Assembly (NCBI RefSeq): GCF_901933205.1
Contig: NC_044572.1
Span: forward strand, 31,940,001 to 32,004,000
Reading direction: 5' to 3'
Source: Camarhynchus parvulus
Lineage: Eukaryota; Chordata; Aves; Passeriformes; Thraupidae
DNA length: 64,000 bases
The stretch's first letter is position 1. Each line of letters starts with the position of its first letter. Below the pieces are notes generated by a model. It saw nothing but the letters and a program-made list of their open reading frames with translations. It was not told the origin of the DNA and did not search any database. The translations under genes and the position numbers were made by a program. Shown here in pieces: positions 12,354-24,080 of the stretch.

Positions 12354-12570
12354 TCACAGAATCATAGAATGGATTGGGTTGGAAGGGACCTTAAAGACAA
12401 TCTAATTCCAGCCCCCTTGCCATGGGCAGGGACACCTTCTGCTGGACCAGGTTGCTCAAAGCCCTATCCAACCTGCCCTTGAACATTTCCAGGGATGGGG
12501 CATCCACAGCTTTTCTGGGCAATCTGTTGCAGTGTCTCACCACCCTCACAGTAAAGAATTTCTTCCTAGC
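12354..12570 (-). mobile_element. CR1 LINE 3' end
   Basis: Read on the plus strand it begins CACAGAATCATAGAATGG, then GGTTGGAAGGGACCTTAAAG. It continues through the diagnostic 'GGGATGGGGCATCCACAGC' and 'CACCACCCTCACAGTAAAGA' blocks to 'ATTTCTTCCTAGC'. This is the inverted 3' terminus of an avian CR1 element, truncated at its 5' end as most CR1 copies are. It is much closer to the common avian consensus than the copy at 3.8-4.5 kb, so it is younger. Confidence 0.95.
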
Positions 12571-14279
12571 AGAAGATCCACTGGGTTGACTCCAGACTGC
12601 CTCACAGACTCACCATCCTCCCTCCAGTCCTCCTACCAAGACAGATGGTACAAGAAAGACTTTACAAGATGACCCACAGGGTACCGGGAGGTGAAGCCAT
12701 AGGTGACACCACCACTAAATCTGTCACACTGTGTTTGCTGGTCAATAACACAGAACATTAGCAAAAGCAGGCAGAGTCTCGCTGGAACTCTGTGAAACAA
12801 GAGAGGACCAAGGGTTCATCAAGCACAAGTGAGGAGCTGCATGGCCCAGGAGCTACCCAGCCTTCTCACCGGGATGTTAACTCACCCACAGCAAATATTT
12901 ACAGAGTAACTGTTATACCGCTCACTTGTCAAATGCTTTCAGTAGTGGCGAGGAATAACCACCAGAGTAAACCTGAGGCTGCTCTCTGTATGGTGTCTCT
13001 CTGAAGTGCCATGAATTTGTTTTGTTAGAAGTGTTTCAGACCTGCCTGCAAACTAAAGCTGCCACCAGCAGCAGTTCTGCACTGCATCTGTCCTCCTCAG
13101 TGCACACTTACTCCATTTCTTTGGTAGTAACCTTCTAATGAGGAACAAACTACTCAATTCAGAAAAGGACTTTCTTCATTGGAAGAAGGGTATCTGTCAC
13201 AAATATCCTCCTAGGGCAAAGCAAGACTTAGCTGTTTAACTGATTCCCCTTAGCTCTGTGTTCATATGGACAACTTGGATTGTAACCAGGTGGATTACTA
13301 ATTCACCAGAACAATAAAAATGATTAGGCATCTCCATACGGGTCATTCTTTATTTTGTGTGTTGAATGTACTGGAGGAAAAAAAATTACTGTAAAACTGG
13401 AATCTGAATCCACATTTCTTAAAAATAGCTATTCTACTGTGAATTTATATCCTGCCTTGATCCTAATTATCTTCCTTGCCTATATATCCTCTTATAACAA
13501 AGCATTCACCCAGGAAGTTTGGTTTGAAATTCACACCCTGGTATATTTCACAACAACTTCCCCATGCAGAGAAATCATTTATTTACATGGGCAAAGTACT
13601 GCAAAATTGATGTGGGTACAAACACACACCATGCTGACTTCCCCCCAACTCTCTGCACAGGTGTTTATCAGTGCACTGAAACAAAACAGCAGCTCGCCCG
13701 ATTCCCAGCCCAGACAGACCCAACCCCATGTGGATTAACCCACCTCTTCATTTCGACTGCTCAGGAGATGGGTTACAATCCAGCACTGGCCTGCAAGTGA
13801 GGTCTGACCAGACTGACTGCCACTGATCTGATGGCAATGCCACCCCCCGATATGGCTCCAGTCACAACTGGGAGAGCTCAGAGCCACGGGCAGCTGCCTG
13901 CAAGTGCAGTTGCCAGCCACAGCAGTGTCACGCTGGACTTCACCAGAGCACTGACTGCCCTGCGGAGACACACCCCCAGCCTTTTCAAAAATGGGTGAAA
14001 TGGAGAGAAATTTGGACGGGGATCTCGGCCATGCCCACCTGACCCCACGGCCTCACTGTCAGGAGACAAGCGAGGTTGAGGGCCAGGTGTGGGCATCCCA
14101 ACTTCACTCCGTCCCAGCTTCACACGCTCCAGGGCGCGCTGGAGTTCACCGCTGTCGGAGCACAGGCGCGCTGTACCTGCTGTCCACGGAGAGCATCAGC
14201 CCGCACGAGGGGAAAGGGACACAGGGGGACAGCCACTCGAGGAACCCGGAGATGGGACAGGGACGCTTTCTCACCCTGG
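12571..14279. other. non-coding stretch flanking the CpG island
   Basis: No gene is called. GC content rises from about 13.6 kb towards the island. Open frames of 70-130 codons on both strands have no recognisable domain. If the minus-strand gene is real, this is the start of its first intron. Confidence 0.4.
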
Positions 14280-14376
14280 TATCTCATGTTACACCAGAGC
14301 TGGCAGCAGTGGCCGGAGCCCGGGGCCCCCGCGGGCACCTCTCCCGGTGGGTGCCGAAGGGCTGCTGCCCGGGCAT

Positions 14377-14404
14377 CCTCCCTCCCTCCCTCCCTCCCTC
14401 CCTC
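14377..14404. repeat. (CCTC)7 simple repeat
   Basis: Seven CCTC tetranucleotides inside the CpG island. They form a polypurine/polypyrimidine tract downstream of exon 1 of the minus-strand gene, that is, in its first intron. Confidence 0.95.
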
Positions 14405-14593
14405 ATTCCGCCCGTGCTGCCGCCCGGCCCTGCGGCCTCCCGCGCACCGCGGCCCGGCCGGGGGCGCTGCGGGCGGGCCCCGCCTGCCCGGGCACCGCAG
14501 CCCGGCGGGCAGGGCACGGCAGGGCAGGGCGGGGGCGCTGCCCCGGGCCGCTGGCGGCTCCCTCGCTCTCTCCTCACTCCCTCACTCACTCAC

Positions 14594-14782
14594 CCGACCG
14601 GCGGCGGCCGCGCTTTTCCTCCGCAGCGTCAGCCCGCTCCGCAGCAGCGCCGGCAGCTCCCGCAGCTTCTGCCGCAGCTGCACCGGCGGCGGCGGCTCCT
14701 GGGCTCCGCCGCCGGGGCTCCAGCTTCGGGCCAGCTCCGCGCCCTCACACGGCGACGGCATCTTCACGGAGCCCACGGCCAT
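14594..14782 (-). CDS. first coding exon of unrecognised gene (partial CDS)
   Basis: This is the only strong coding signal in the window. ATG at 14782 sits in a good initiation context (GCGGCATGG: G at -3 and G at +4). A second in-frame ATG at 14761 is the alternative start. The 63 codons encode a Pro/Gly-rich N-terminus with a PPPP run. After it comes a basic, leucine-rich segment, VQLRQKLRELPALLRSGL, that could form an amphipathic helix, then TLRRKS and an alanine-rich end. There is no signal peptide or membrane segment. The exon ends in phase 0 at CGG|GTGAGTGAG, a near-consensus donor. The gene is transcribed leftwards, and no downstream exon is certain, so introns are long or the rest lies outside the window. 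The frame is open upstream to 15139, which may only reflect GC content. The family is not recognised. Confidence 0.5.
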
Positions 14783-15350
14783 GCCGCATCCCTGCCGGGC
14801 TGCGGCGCGCAGCCAGCCCCGCTCTCTCGCCCGCCCGGCCGCAGCCCCAGCCGCGCTCCCACCCACAGGCAGCACTCGGCGGGCGGGCGGGCAGGCGGGC
14901 GCTCCCCCGCACGCAGCGCGCAGCACTCGCGCACCTTCCCCCGCACGGCGCGGCCCCAGCGGCGCAGGAAGCCCCGCCGGCCCTGCACCGCTCCCGCCCC
15001 GCGGCTCCGGCGGTGATAAAGTGCAGGTAATGAGGAGGGTGGAGGAGGCGCGGGCGGGAAAGGCAGAAAGTCCTGTTAACTCCTTTGCGCTCGGGGATCC
15101 GCCGCCCGGGCTGTCCCCCCCGGCCCTGGCGCCCCGCACCGACCCGCACCCACGGCGAGAACACGTGGGAGAGCGGCCAGCACGCTCAGAGACGGCGGCT
15201 CCGAAGAGAGGAGAGAGGGGTTCGGGCTCCTCCAGGGGCTGGCTGGCCTCGGCTTCCTCCTGGAGGCTGTCAGGACGGGGCTGGAGGAAGTCCCAAGCAG
15301 CCTGGTGCGACCTCCAAGCACTGAGCCTGCCTGGGCTGGAGGCCTCCGCG

Positions 15351-16765
15351 CGTTCCCACTTGCCCGAGTTACCTTCTGGTCCAGTGATTATTTATGGCTA
15401 CAAGGGGTGAAGACCTTCTCTGTTCCCTTCCCAGTGCCTTTTTGACTCAAAGAGGTGTTTTATCTTCCAATTCCAGCCAGCATTGGTGCTGGAGAAACCG
15501 AGCAGTTCATCCCAGGTGAAGGACTTGCTTCCAGTCATTCAGGTAATCCCTGTAAGAGAACTCTCAATGAGAGAAACCAATTCCCTTACTATTTGTAAAA
15601 GACTAGTCTAGAATTCAGTTCCATGAGTTATGGTGACTTTATTTAGTCCCTGGAGCCTGCCTTTTCTAACTCATGGTACAGAAATTGCTTCCCCTCTGCC
15701 AGGCTCTATTCTCTCTTATTTAGACCACAGAATTGATGGTTATGTGGGTCTCCCTTACATATATCTTCTGCCTCAAAGCTACAAATAAGGCTGACCTGCT
15801 CGTCCAGGAGGATTTTACCAGTGCCTAAATGTCTGAGTAAATGACATTAACAGTCAAGCCAATTTCACAGCCATGTTAGAGAGAGCTGTTGGCTTGTCCC
15901 AGCCAAGAGGCCCCACTGGTTTTAGGACTCACCCTAGTACTCCTCCAGCCCCACAGGAGGAACTGGGGGCTTAAGCCACAGGGAACTGGCTTAACCAAGT
16001 CACTAACCTTGGGGGGAAAAAAGTAAAAAAGGAATAGGTTTTTTTCCTTGCTGATGTGCTCCCTAAACCAGCTCCTCTGGGATCACAGGCTCACCCACAG
16101 TAGAAAGATGGCAGATGTCCCCAACCTTTGTCAGGGTGCTGAGACAGAGAACAGCCTCTTCCAGCATCAGTGTGACATTGAATTACCTGTCACCTGCATG
16201 CAGCAGTAGCCTGGCTTTCCAGCAGCACTGGCCTGAGCACAGGCTCCTGTGAAACAGTGATCCTGCCTGCAACCCATGGACGTGTTCCTCCCTTTGCCAC
16301 CCTTCCGTGGGATCTGGTAACCATCAGACTCTGTTCAGCTGATTGATCTGGTGGAAAAATAACACTTCAGAAAATAATGGATTTTCCATTGGCCAGACAG
16401 CTGAATTGATCCACCTTGTGACCCCACAGCTGCAGGATCAAGGAAAGCAGAAACCTGGAAATGAGGTAAAGCAGAAGTGCTTCTTTCAGAAGCAGTTAAA
16501 TCAACTTAACTGCATCCTTTGTGCATGATTTGATGAGCAGTGTGGATCAGGCCAGCCTGGGTACTCTTGAAAAGGACAGGGTTTGCTCCAGCCACATTCT
16601 GGCATCACTTCCTTTCTGCTGCTATTGCCCTTTACATTAGCCAGATCTGAAAGGTTAACTGTGAAAAACTAATCACCTATTTTAGCAGAGTGATACATAC
16701 CATTGCAATGATGCCTATTGCTGACACAAACAACAGAAAAGAGACAGGATAGTGGGAGCCTCTAG
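15351..16765. other. non-coding stretch downstream of the CpG island
   Basis: No gene is seen. A second plus-strand donor-like site lies near 15542 (CATTCAG|GTAATC). It could end a first exon of a divergent non-coding RNA, but no partner acceptor was identified. Confidence 0.4.
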
Positions 16766-17080
16766 ACAAAAAGTGTGCTGCAGTCCTCAAAATGCCAGAG
16801 AGATCTGGGAGTCCCAACTGGCAACATCAGCACCAACACTTGCAAGGACAAGGGTGATTATGACAATCCCAAACATTGTCATGTCCCAAATATTTATATT
16901 ATTATACTTGATTTGTGCTTTGCAACGGCCCTGCAATGTAGTTTTGACAGCTGTGTTGCCTGGCAGCCACTTTGTCGCAGCTCAGGATGTAATTATGAAG
17001 AGAAGTGTATCTACACCCAAAAGAATAATGGATCCTTAGTCTGTGGGCTTCACAAAAGGACCATGTTCTTTGTCTGAGTC
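16766..17080 (+). other. cysteine-rich open frame, possible decayed viral envelope-like relic
   Basis: About 100 codons are open between stops. The translated part from 16775 has ten cysteines in 100 residues and two N-glycosylation sequons (NIS, NGS). That is unusual for chance translation of AT-rich avian DNA and suggests an extracellular or viral glycoprotein. A second frame (17043-17282) overlaps its end, contains a further NVT sequon and could be its frameshifted continuation. The following ~200 bases are full of stops. There is no reliable start codon, splice context or flanking long terminal repeat. It may be a degraded endogenous retroviral segment, an old secreted-protein exon, or chance. 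No family is assigned. Confidence 0.2.
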
Positions 17081-17282
17081 TTTAGGCACTGCTACAATAC
17101 AAGCCACAGTAAGACAACTCAATAAAGTGGGACTTAATGTGACAGACTGGAGTATAACCAGAAGTAATTTGATTATGTTAAGAAAGGGTAAAATGATGTC
17201 AGTGCTCAAAATTTTTTGTATTTTAACTAAGCAAGATAACAAAGCAAGTATAACATGTAAACAGTGTCAAAAGAGAAATTAA

Positions 17283-19187
17283 TATGCCCTGTGGTGTGTT
17301 TAAAGATTATCAGCTGCCAGACAGCATAATATGGACTATCAGTTGTCAAAAAAATTGAGTAGATATGCCTCTCTAGTTCTTGTTTGGATCATTCCAGGTT
17401 TTGGGAGGATTGTGAAAGGAATTGTATAAAATTAAATTTTGTGTTGCTTTTTTTATTAAGCCACTGAAAGTTTAGCATGGTGAATGAGTCTGGGTTTTTT
17501 CTGCACAGGAAAGGGATGGGGATCAGAGAGCAAAACTAGATCTGGTGAGGAGGTGTTTGGCAAAGCAGCTTCATTTAGAAAACCCAGAACAATGTTTTGC
17601 AGCCAAAAGGTTGTGTTCAGAGCATGTTGCTTTCAGTGAACTGTCACTGAAGGCACAGCAGGGCTCTGAGGGACTGTGGTCCCTGTTCTCAGCAGGTTTG
17701 GCCTGCAGGTGACTGGATTTCCTGTCCCTCATAGACACCAGCAATAACACTAAAGGAATATCAGATCCCCTGACCATGTGCAGACGTTGGAGATTTCCAA
17801 TTCTCCAGATTAAACACTTATAATTTGGTCCAATATAAAGCAGAACTAAGGACACACTCTATCTGGTGCTTTTCAGCAAAAAATCCAAACTTGAATGAAC
17901 CTTCCAGAGTGGAGTCTGGATTAGGCTTTGTTCCCTTACTTGCAAGAGTCTTCATATAAATATAGAAACATCTATGTTTAAATAGATACAGGATGGAGTC
18001 TGGAGACCTAAACAACTCCACTGCACTTTGCAGATGTGGAGCCTGGGAGTGTCTGCTTTTTGAATGTGTTTGTTTTTCTTTCATGGTGTAGCACAATCAA
18101 AAGAAATGCAGTAAAAACAATGCAAGCTGTTTCATGCCTGTATGTGTTTCACATCAGTTTTTAAGTAGATCATTGCAAAAAGAAGGAATTGCTTGGTATC
18201 AGACATTTCCTGACAAAGCATAATAAACTCTTTTTTTGGACTTAAAGTATTAGGAGTTCTTGACTCTGTTGGAATAAATGATAGATGCCACTTCAGTTTT
18301 CCCTGCATGAAGTGGAGATATGCAGTGCAGAAGTAGAATTGCAGAGTACTGATGTGCAGGAGCCAAAGCAGCAGTCCTTTTTGAATATTTCCTCTCCCTG
18401 GCCTGGCAGAAGGCATTTAGAAGAAAGCAATTTTTTTTCCAAAACAACACCACACGCTACACAACCAGCCAAACACTACTTCCCCTTCCCCAGGCAGTCC
18501 TGCTGGAGTTGGGATGGGGGTGGATGCTTTCCTACCCTTTCAGAAACTGAGTTGATTTTCTTCTCCCCATCTCTTCAAAAAGCAGGCAAGCACATTTTCC
18601 TTCGTAACACCTCTTTTCCCATTCAGGAGGAGGTGAGCTGTGTACTGCCCACCTCCTGTACAACATCCAAATGAATGTCAGAAGAGGTCTCTTTCTGTGG
18701 GATGCTCTCCCGACAGTTGTATCCTACAAATTTTAGTTTGCCAAGGGTTACTCCAGGCCCAATGCACATGAATTGCAGACTGCCCTGTCACGCTCTGAGA
18801 TCCTGGCAGCCCTCAGGCTCCTGACATGGAGAAGCCTGGCCTGGCACATTTTTATTTCTAGCTTTAAACGCAACATGTGCAATGGCCCTGTAAAAGAGAA
18901 GGGCTGGGGAAGACTTTGCTCCATTCTGCCACTTCAGTGCCTCACAGCAGTCTCAGGACACATTTCCCAGTCCCAAGAAGGGGTGTGTGCCCCTCATCAG
19001 TCCACCCACAGCACAAGGGCAGCAGGTGACCATTCAGCTGCTGTGCTGTGAGCTGGAGATAACACTGCAGAAGTCTGGGCGCCTCCCACCTTTTTCTGCT
19101 TTGGAGATTCTCCATTGGTTCACTCAGCTTCAGAACAAAACCAACCTGTCCACACCTCAGAGCTCCTAGGGATCTGCTTTCTGGCCA
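17283..19187. other. non-coding stretch, no gene seen
   Basis: No recognised gene or repeat. Open frames of 90-130 codons on both strands (for example 18285-18674, plus) have no domain and no splice partners. Confidence 0.4.
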
Positions 19188-19264
19188 AATAACTTGCTTG
19201 AGACTTTGAGTCTGGCTGAATAACATGCTTGAGACTTTGAGTCTGACTGAATAACTTGCTTGAG
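19188..19264. repeat. 31-bp tandem repeat, about 2.5 copies
   Basis: Two full copies of a 31-bp unit beginning AATAACTTGCTTGAGAC (19188-19218 and 19219-19249) differ at two positions, and a 15-bp partial third copy follows. A recent local duplication or small minisatellite. Confidence 0.95.
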
Positions 19265-22200
19265 TTTTTTATCTCCCTTTCACCTGATCAAAGAGTGGGA
19301 CCTCTGTTGCATTCTAAATGTTGAATATCGCCAATTTACTATGGATATAAATACCACAAATTCATTATCAGATTGAGGGCATGTATGTGGGTAGTGTATA
19401 CTTTAAAAAAATCATTTATTTAGTTTCTCGAATAATTTTTTTGAAAAACAGTTTAGTACTGTGTCATCATATAGACCAAATATTCAGTGACCAAAGATCA
19501 GATGTACTGCTTGTAGTTTTTCCAAAATGTGAAAGATCTGCAAAATGTAATGAATGCTCAGCAGCAGAAAGATACCAAAATGGGAACAGGGGACAAAGAA
19601 GAAAGAAAACAGTGCAGGGTGTGACTTGAAAGAAAGCAGAACAGGAGAATAACTACAAAAGAGAGGGAAGAGGTTAAAGATAAAGGAGATGTATGAGTAG
19701 GTGAAATATTTCAAGTAGTTTCATGATTTGTGTGACTCATAGCTGGAAGATCTGAAGCTGCCTCTCCTAATTCAACCCCCAGTTTTCACTTGACAGCCTG
19801 TGAACCTCTTCAAGTTCAGCATCTGACCCTTTCTCCTCTGCCCCCAGCACCTCTTCCAGCCTTCAAAACTCTCAGAGCATCTTCAAATGGCTGCTCAGCC
19901 TGTGTCCTGCCTGTGAATCATCCATGGAATTGGGACATGATCCCTGCTACTGACTCTTAGGCACTCAAAGGGAAGAGAGCTCAGGAGCATCCTGAGCCAC
20001 TGGGTTCGTTGCTGCTGTGCTTTGAACCCAAATTGTGAGAGGACGGGTGTGCAAGAGGGTGTTTGAAACCTTAAATGGATCTCTTTGCATTTCCTTTAGC
20101 AATTAAGAATCACTGAGCCATGACAAGGGCAAAACTAATGTAAATACAGCATTGTATTTACATTGTTTGGTGTGTAGCAAACTTTTGCTTTCATACAAAC
20201 CCAAGGAAGAACGCACTTGCTGTGGTAACTGTGATTTGCCAGAGCTAATGAACCTGACTCAACTTTTCAGTTTGATTTGTCTTTTTAACATTCTTGGTAT
20301 CAGGGGACCTTATGACCCCTCAGGGAAATTAAAACTCTTAAAGCTCATCTATCTGGCCTTTTCTGTCAGAACAGTGTTGTCATTGAGCTATTGCTCCTTC
20401 TCTTACAGGCCAAAATTCGACTCCAAAGCCAATAAGATCCTCATTGGAGTTTGTTCAGTTTGTTTGGTTGGTTTGTTTTTAACTAAACATAGTAATCGCA
20501 AAATGGCAAATCAATGTCTTTTAATTAAAAATTTAAAAAGAAAACACAGAAATGAACCCATGGAATAGGGGAATTTTTCTGACAGCTACAACTGAAATTC
20601 AAGTTCCTTTACCCCCCACACACATAGGCATATACATGATTTTTTTTTAAAATGTGCAATGTGAGAAGCTTTACATATATTTACAGAAGAGATTATGTAG
20701 GAAATTTTAAAAGAGACAAATTGCAATTAGGTGCTAAATTCTCACAGGCAATGAAAGATTTCCCCTGTGTGATTAATGGTTAATCTGCAAATATATTTTT
20801 CTTCCTTAACTGTTAAATTCTCTATTTATGTTTAAATTCATGTTTTCTGTTTTAATTTGTATGCTTCTTCTCCATATGTGGGTGAGGACACTTTAGCTTC
20901 ATTTTGCAGAAACTGTATTTAAGATACTGTGCTGCCTCTTTGAGCATCTAGATCTCTCTGTGAGTCTTCAAATGCTTAAGCTCATCAAGCACATTTGAGA
21001 GGCATTGAAATCCAAAAACTATTAAGTCCTTAAAAGTATTCTGAAACTAGGCAGTCAGTTAAAAGCTGTGGTTAATGTTTCGCCGAGGTAAAAAGTGCAG
21101 CACTTCATATGAGACCTCAAAGTCCAGATAAGGTCTCAACCTCAAGACACAAATCCATACAAAATCAGGCTTCATTGATCCCCCTGCTCAGAGAGCCACT
21201 GCAAAAATGAGAGAGAGAAAGAGAGGTTTTTATAGCATATATATGCCCAGAGTGTCTACTCAGCTTTCGTATGAGAGAGCTACTGTAATGTAATGACTTT
21301 CTCATATGATTATATTATCATTTGCAAAAAGAGATATTTGCATATATGTGTACACAGATATGAAATGTCACCTTTTGTTTTAATTACAGTGTCAGTATCT
21401 CTTCTTGCCTCCATGTGAACAGGCTTTAGCCCCACATAATGTCTTTGATGAAGGAAAAATACAAAATCAAATGCTAAAAATTTTGAGTTTTCAACATAAA
21501 CCTGGATCTACGTTGACAAGCTTTTCCCAGGGATAGTAACATCAGTAAAATATTTTCATTCCAAGTTCCTGAGAGGTTGGAAAAATCAACAAAAGAATAG
21601 CATGAGATAGATTGCCAGAAATAATATTACCATTTTAGACATGAAACCATCTCACAACATCATGTGAGTATTGAAATGCTCTAAAACATTTTCTTTAATT
21701 TGATTTGTTTGTATTTGTTCTGGGTTTTGTTTTGTTTTAACTATGGCTGACTTTTCCCCCTGAATAAGAGGACTGCATCTGTTGACCAGAAACAGGGAGA
21801 CAGATGATTGGAAAAGAAAATCATGTTTGACTGGGGGTTCAGAAGACAGTCTACACTGTACAAGGGATGGTGTAGAACCAGATAGGTTCCTCTGGTATTG
21901 TTAAGAATAACATTAAAGGCAGTGAAATACAGCCATACCACCACTAGCAGAGGTAATGAGGCTGTGGATAAATCCAGGTGGCAGTAAAGGAGGACAGGCT
22001 CACTCCAGCAGGTCTGCTAACATGAGCAAAGGTCCAGGGAGAGATAGTGCTTTCCACATCTGCCAGTGCAGGAAGACAGTGCCCATGTGCCTAGGGTATA
22101 GTAAATGGATTTGAATAGATCCACAGAAGGGCATTTTCAACTCTATGTCCAGAGCTACGGCTTGATGAGCCCTCTAATCTCACTCCAACAGCACTCCTGG

Positions 22201-22924
22201 GATCCCTGACTATTCACTTCTCCTGTGGGATATCTGTTCAAAGGGACTGTGGGAAAACATGATGAAAAGAATCTTGTCATTCAAGAAGGTAGCAGACAGC
22301 AAGGGCAGGGTTGGGGAAGGAGAGGTGGCTGGCAAAACAGCTCTCTCCCCATGCTGAGATATCCAGCACACCTGGAGAAAAGGAAAAATTGTCTTTGTCC
22401 TGCCCATCATAATCTCCTCCCCCTTCAGTCTCCTCTAAGTGTTTACAAACACCTCTGGAGACTTCTGAAAGGCAACAGGAGTCAGTGAATTAAAGAAATT
22501 AGCGTAGCAAACCAGTTTGTCCTAAGATGTCAACATAGATCCAGTTGAGACTACGCATGGAAGATTATGGATGTTGGCTTGTGGAGAGGTGGGTTTTACT
22601 GGAACCTCAGCTACAGAGGTAGATTTCTGCATGCAAGCAGTACTAGCTCTGGGGTCTGCATGCATTTATCTGTCTGAAATGTGTTTAGATTACCTGGAGC
22701 AGCCAGAATGGTAAAACAAGACTCTTACAGTCCAGTCTCCCAACAGGCTGCATCAGCAGCCATGTAAAACCTGCTGGAAGAGAGCCACAGTAAGTACATG
22801 GTACTGTGCATGCAAAGGACATGAGATGGATCTTTCTTTCCCACAAGAAAAAACTTTTCCCTCTCACTGAAGCCCTGGAAAAATGGGGTTTTTTTGTGCT
22901 TGGCCTGCAAGACATTTACAGTAT
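19265..22924. other. non-coding stretch, AT-rich
   Basis: No gene is called. A 138-codon plus frame at 20152-20568 lacks domain features. The blocks around 20640-20870 and 21230-21400 are low-complexity-poor and AT-rich, with TAATTA/ATTTGCAT-like words, and resemble conserved non-coding sequence. Conservation itself cannot be seen here. A GTAAGTAC donor-like site at about 22792 has no good acceptor. Confidence 0.35.
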
Positions 22925-24080
22925 TTTCTGAAAATTTGATACACTACCACTAATAAACAGTGTTATATATGTAACTGTAATGAAACAAAATTGTACATTT
23001 ATATAAAGATAAACTATTTCTAGCAAAATACCAAACCAAATTAATCTAATTAATAAGCTGCTACTGAACATAGTAATTTACAGACAAGCAATTCGTAAAC
23101 TATCTAACGATGTATTAAGCAAACAACGGCACTTATCAAAGGAAATTTGAGACATTTTGCCAACTAGAGGACTTGGCTAAACAAATACATTTGTAGCTGG
23201 ATCTAATTATTGAATTAGAGCTTAAAAAATGCTGTTATGGCAGCCTGCCTGGACTGTTGTGGTTAGACAATAACAATTCTTCCCTTTTCCTACAGTGTTT
23301 TCATTCATTTATGGCACAGTTTTTGAAGAATAGAGCTTGGAAGCCAGTCCAGTATCCCACATCACAATAAACAGTCAAACCTATGGGATAATAATTAGAA
23401 CATACTTTATTGCCTCAACCTTATATATGACTACCTCAATAAAGTCAGATGTTTATAGCTAGATACTTATTTCTAAACATTGTCCTCAGCAACAATTCTA
23501 AAACAAAACCTTAACAGACACTACAAAGAAAAATACTGAGTTACATATTTGAGTTTATCTTTCCCAATTCTTGCCAAACTGTATTTGTCTCAGGGAGACA
23601 GATCTGCAGTTTAATTAAGACCCAGGTTACTTTCTGGTAATAATAAACTAATGGACTGGTAAGCTACTTTTACTGGTGTGTGGTGACTCAATCTCTAATA
23701 CTGTAAGGTTCTTCTGACTTGTTAGAAAAGGAAAGAGCAAATAACTGTTGTGTATCTTTCAAAGGTTAAATTGTTTCACTTCCCACAGATTTTCAACAAA
23801 CTAATAAAAGGCTCCTGGGAAAAGAGAAATGTAGGTGGCTGGAGAAGGCTGATAAAAATAGGATGAAACTTTGTGAGCCCCCCTGAAGCTTGTATTAGGC
23901 TTGTATTACAAGCCAAGAACATCTTCCTATCAGCTTTCGCTAAAGTTAAAAGTCAGTAAGAACTGATTATTAATTTAGTAATTCATGAAAAATTCTATTT
24001 TGGCACGTTAGAATGCGGTCTGAATGGGAAGTTATTAAAACTAATTGGGTCATGTAACACCAGACAGTTTGTCTGTGAAC
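22925..24080. promoter_or_regulatory. enhancer-like AT-rich block (putative)
   Basis: About 1.1 kb of AT-rich sequence without CpG, open frames or repeats. It is rich in homeodomain-type TAATTA/ATTA words. At 23203-23218 CTAATT and AATTAG face each other across four bases. A perfect 17-bp inverted repeat, GGCTTGTATTACAAGCC, lies at 23898-23914. The texture resembles vertebrate developmental enhancers, but no alignment supports this. Confidence 0.2.

Larger units (their letters stand above)
14280..15350. promoter_or_regulatory. CpG island promoter, possibly divergent
   Basis: About 1 kb of very GC-rich, CpG-dense sequence in an otherwise CpG-depleted window, which is the usual signature of a vertebrate CpG-island promoter. 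It includes simple G/C-rich repeats: (CCTC)7 at 14377-14404 and a (GGCG)n-like run at 14879-14902. The minus strand carries a credible first coding exon (14782-14594). The plus strand carries donor-like sites (CAG|GTAATG at 15026/15027 and CAG|GTAATC at 15542/15543), which would suit a divergent non-coding transcript. No clear TATA box is seen. Many long frames are open on both strands here only because GC-rich DNA lacks stop codons. Confidence 0.85.

Noticed and set aside
14582..15139. The full 185-codon minus-strand frame as one protein
   Set aside because: Upstream of ATG 14782 the translation looks like GC-rich leader sequence, and the last three codons lie beyond the donor. Only 14782-14594 is kept.
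13991..15410. Long plus-strand open frames (313, 341 and 444 codons) through the CpG island
   Set aside because: Three overlapping phases are open at once because GC-rich sequence has few stops. They are rich in Arg/Pro/Ala/Ser without any domain.
22725..22795. Exon-like segment ending CACA|GTAAGTAC
   Set aside because: The donor is good, but the only nearby acceptor (GACTCTTACAG) lacks a pyrimidine tract.
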